Of a stretch of DNA of 64,000 bases, positions 61,907-64,000 are shown one piece after another. A model generated the notes under the pieces. The model did not search any database and was not told the DNA's origin. It saw only the letters and a list, made by a program, of their open reading frames with translations. The number at the start of each line of letters is the position of its first letter. The first letter of the stretch is position 1. The stretch comes from Alviniconcha marisindica. Its lineage: Eukaryota > Mollusca > Gastropoda > Provannidae. The DNA is taken from the NCBI GenBank assembly GCA_018857735.1, contig JABMCL010001765.1:122001-186000 (forward strand), written 5' to 3'. The translations under genes and the position numbers were made by a program.

Positions 61907-63387
61907 GTCTCCCCTAAGACATGTTTAGGCTACCAAAGGCGTACATTTTCATCCACATATATTCTAACAACTAATCAGTTTCTAAGTCAGCTGGTCAAAA
62001 TCCTTTCACAAAAAAAGTTTTCCGTTTTAGCCTTCCCATTTTTTAAATAATTTTTTTGGTTACATCTGAATTTGATCAAGGTCACTGAAATTTATGTAAA
62101 AGTGTAAAAACTATCAACAGAGGTTATCATCGTGCAAATTTAAAGGAACCAGTGTGTTTAAAACATGAATGATCCAAATACAAACTTCAAATCAGGGATT
62201 TTGTTCTGAAATGCCCAGCTGATTTTATTTTGAATTTAGAAACTGAGTTTCATACCTGATGATCAGCAGGACTGGATGTACAAAACACAATCAGGTGGGG
62301 ATATGGGGGTGGGCGGGGGGGTCGGTAAGGGGCTGTATGGATGTGTGCACGTGTTGGTGGGGGTGAGAAGGATCATGAATGTAAATGTGAAGGGTTAGGA
62401 TGAGAATAGGGACAATCATACTTGTGCCTATATTAATCAAGTTAACATAATTATGTGATATGGTTTATTTTACAGCTCACTTCTATATAATACATATTCT
62501 ATTTAATAATGTGGCTGGTATCAATCTTGTTGTTGCACACTCTGATGCTGTGAATCTTTCATACATGTGCATTTTTGTTTGTTATCCAAGAGTGGCACCC
62601 AAGTTTTCCTTTAAATGGAATGAAGAAGTACTTGACTGCATCAACGCAAGTAAGCACCACACACAGGATGCAACAAGTGACAGATGAGCCATGACACTTG
62701 AACTGTTTCCAAGTTAAAACACTCTGATTATCACAGGGCAATTCAACTAACTACTTGTGCATCCAGTCCTGCTACTAACTACCACTACCAAAACCCAGTT
62801 TAAAATTTATATATATACAAAATCAACAGGCCACTTTGCAACAAAAGCCTTGATTTTGGTGGCGTGTATGTACCATGCAGTATTTGATTTGCATGCCAGG
62901 TGAGAGTTTCCGTAGACAAGTCAGGTCTTTGTTGTTGTGTTTGTGTGATGTGCCTTGAGCACTAATTAACTCCCTTTGTTGTTTTTAGATTTTAAAGTTT
63001 TTGTTTTTGTTGTTGATTGAGTCTTGGTTTTAAAGGGTCTTTTGTTGTTGTTTTCTGGTTTATTTTTTTAAAAATCTCTGCTACCTGTTGAACAAAATAT
63101 GTTTTGACAAAGCTAGTTACAGGTGATGCTGAACTGCATGGTGCCCAAAATTCTAGTAGGCATGTGCATCACAAGACCCCTTATTACCAGTATGATATCA
63201 TTTAATGCCCCAGAGGCACGTATAAGTAGTGCAATGATTGATCAGCAAGGTGATTCATCATGGACTAAGTTCAATTCTGGCTCAAGCTGCTCAACATAGG
63301 CACTCACCAGGATCTCTTTTCGCAAAAAGTTGGTCCCCTCCTGCAAATAGTTGGGGCAACTCAAGGGAAGTAATCATACACATTTTG

Positions 63388-63425
<38 letters not shown>

Positions 63426-63540
63426 CATGCTCACACACACGAACACAGGCATGAGAAATAACTTTGGTTTCATTTATACAGTGAGAGAATATAATTACAT
63501 GCACATTATGTCATTTACTGACTTAGACAGTCTCTTGCTG
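61261..63540. other. Upstream DNA with (CA)n(TA)n and a dispersed repeat
   Basis: (CA)n at 61832-61866 runs into (TA)n to 61902. 62290-62645 is the second copy of the dispersed repeat at 11400. (CA)n at 63391-63422. Otherwise nothing recognised. Confidence 0.6.
62290..62645 (+). repeat. Dispersed repeat copy B
   Basis: 'aggatgagaatagggacaat' and 'agtggcacccaagttttcct', ending 'ggaatgaagaagtacttgac', align in order with 11440-11605. It is about 150 bp longer in the middle. Confidence 0.6.
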
Positions 63541-63543
63541 ATG

Positions 63544-63607
63544 CTAATGCACGTCAACATCCTCTCTGGGTAAGTCTTCCTTTGACCCCTTCACGGAGCT
63601 CTCCTCT
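63544..63607 (-). CDS. Possible terminal coding exon of the next upstream gene
   Basis: A strong acceptor (tgctttcttacattgcag, minus strand) precedes a short open segment coding EESSVKGSKEDLPREDVDVH and a TAG at 63546-63544. It needs two bases from a previous exon. The acidic/polar tail looks like a protein C-terminus, but no family is recognised and a plus-strand donor-like gtaagt overlaps. If real, the neighbour is also on the minus strand and MICAL's promoter lies below 63.5 kb. Confidence 0.35.
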
Positions 63608-64000
63608 CTGCAATGTAAGAAAGCATTGTTAACATGTGCATCAAGTGCGATGTGTGGTCTTAACATTACTTCAGAGTCTTGCACATTCCAGATCACTGAG
63701 ATCACAAGAAGTGGGGTGGAGGTAGGGTGGTCTTTTTTGGGGGGGTGGGTGGGGGGGGGGGGGATTTGGCATGCAAAAGGTTTGCAGTCACTACCAAGTG
63801 AACTAAACCTGTAGAGGAGGAGCAACCCATGTTAAGTGTGAAACTTGCCATGCAGTCATTAACAAACAGCAGCACAGGGACATACACATTCTCTCTCACT
63901 CTCTCTCTCTCTCAGACACACACACCACACATACACACACTGTCCTGAGTTGACCCCATGTATAGCTGACAGGACATTAACATTCAAGAACACTCTCTCT
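63608..64000. repeat. Right edge: G-run and inverse copy of a dispersed repeat
   Basis: G-run 63738-63763. 63940-63990 is, on the minus strand, 'ttaatgtcctgtcagctata' with 'catggggtcaactcagga', the family also seen at 32975 and 40590. Confidence 0.6.

Overview
The window is animal nuclear DNA, most likely from a mollusc and probably a gastropod. The basis is one large intron-rich gene, very long (TG)n, (GA)n, (ACAG)n and poly-G/poly-C tracts, many minisatellites, and dispersed repeats of a type I associate with mollusc genomes (a TGACCTTGACCTT-bearing repeat, and short repeats containing 'ttttacgccc' or 'taacgtcctgtc'). The species assignment is inference. There is no bacterial, viral or CRISPR content.

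One gene is certain: a MICAL-family flavoprotein monooxygenase (molecule interacting with CasL) on the minus strand. I could build 23 coding exons by hand from 41741 (start ATG) down to 643. Every junction keeps GT-AG boundaries and a continuous reading frame, giving about 2,233 residues before the gene runs off the left edge. Domain order is: N-terminal lead (1-90), FAD monooxygenase (about 91-517), calponin-homology (CH) domain (about 519-634), basic linker, LIM zinc finger (786-842), acidic and Ser/Lys-rich low-complexity region (mostly one 3,270-nt exon), and the start of the C-terminal bMERB coiled coil (from about 2171). MICALs oxidise actin methionines and disassemble F-actin downstream of plexin/semaphorin and Rab signals.

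Layout: 1-642, a 50-bp tandem repeat and the intron beyond the last visible exon. 643-5201, bMERB exon, a small exon and the giant exon. 5202-15179, linker exons separated by minisatellite-rich introns. 15180-21572, LIM, linker and CH exons; the intron after the last CH exon holds about eight degenerate copies of that exon's own 3' end and splice donor. 21573-26246, a large intron whose middle (about 21.8-25.5 kb) has an odd homopolymer-rich texture suggesting poor consensus. 26247-36323, monooxygenase exons with an 18-copy 57-bp minisatellite. 36324-41471, intron 1 with a six-copy repeat carrying nuclear-receptor-like DR0/DR1 sites. 41472-41852, first coding exon and its 5' UTR. 41853-64000, upstream DNA with no recognisable full gene: satellites, a tRNA-derived SINE fragment, a decayed Tc1-type transposase, candidate first exons at 48.5-48.7 kb and 61.2 kb, and a possible terminal exon of the next minus-strand gene at 63.54-63.61 kb.

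I found no undescribed multi-gene system. The most unusual items are the decoy-donor array derived from the CH exon, the DR0/DR1 array, the repeated intronic foldbacks (one carrying poly(A) signals beside the weak donor of the giant exon), and a tandem array split by a nested foldback insertion. Most ORFs in the window are shadows of the giant exon or of microsatellites.
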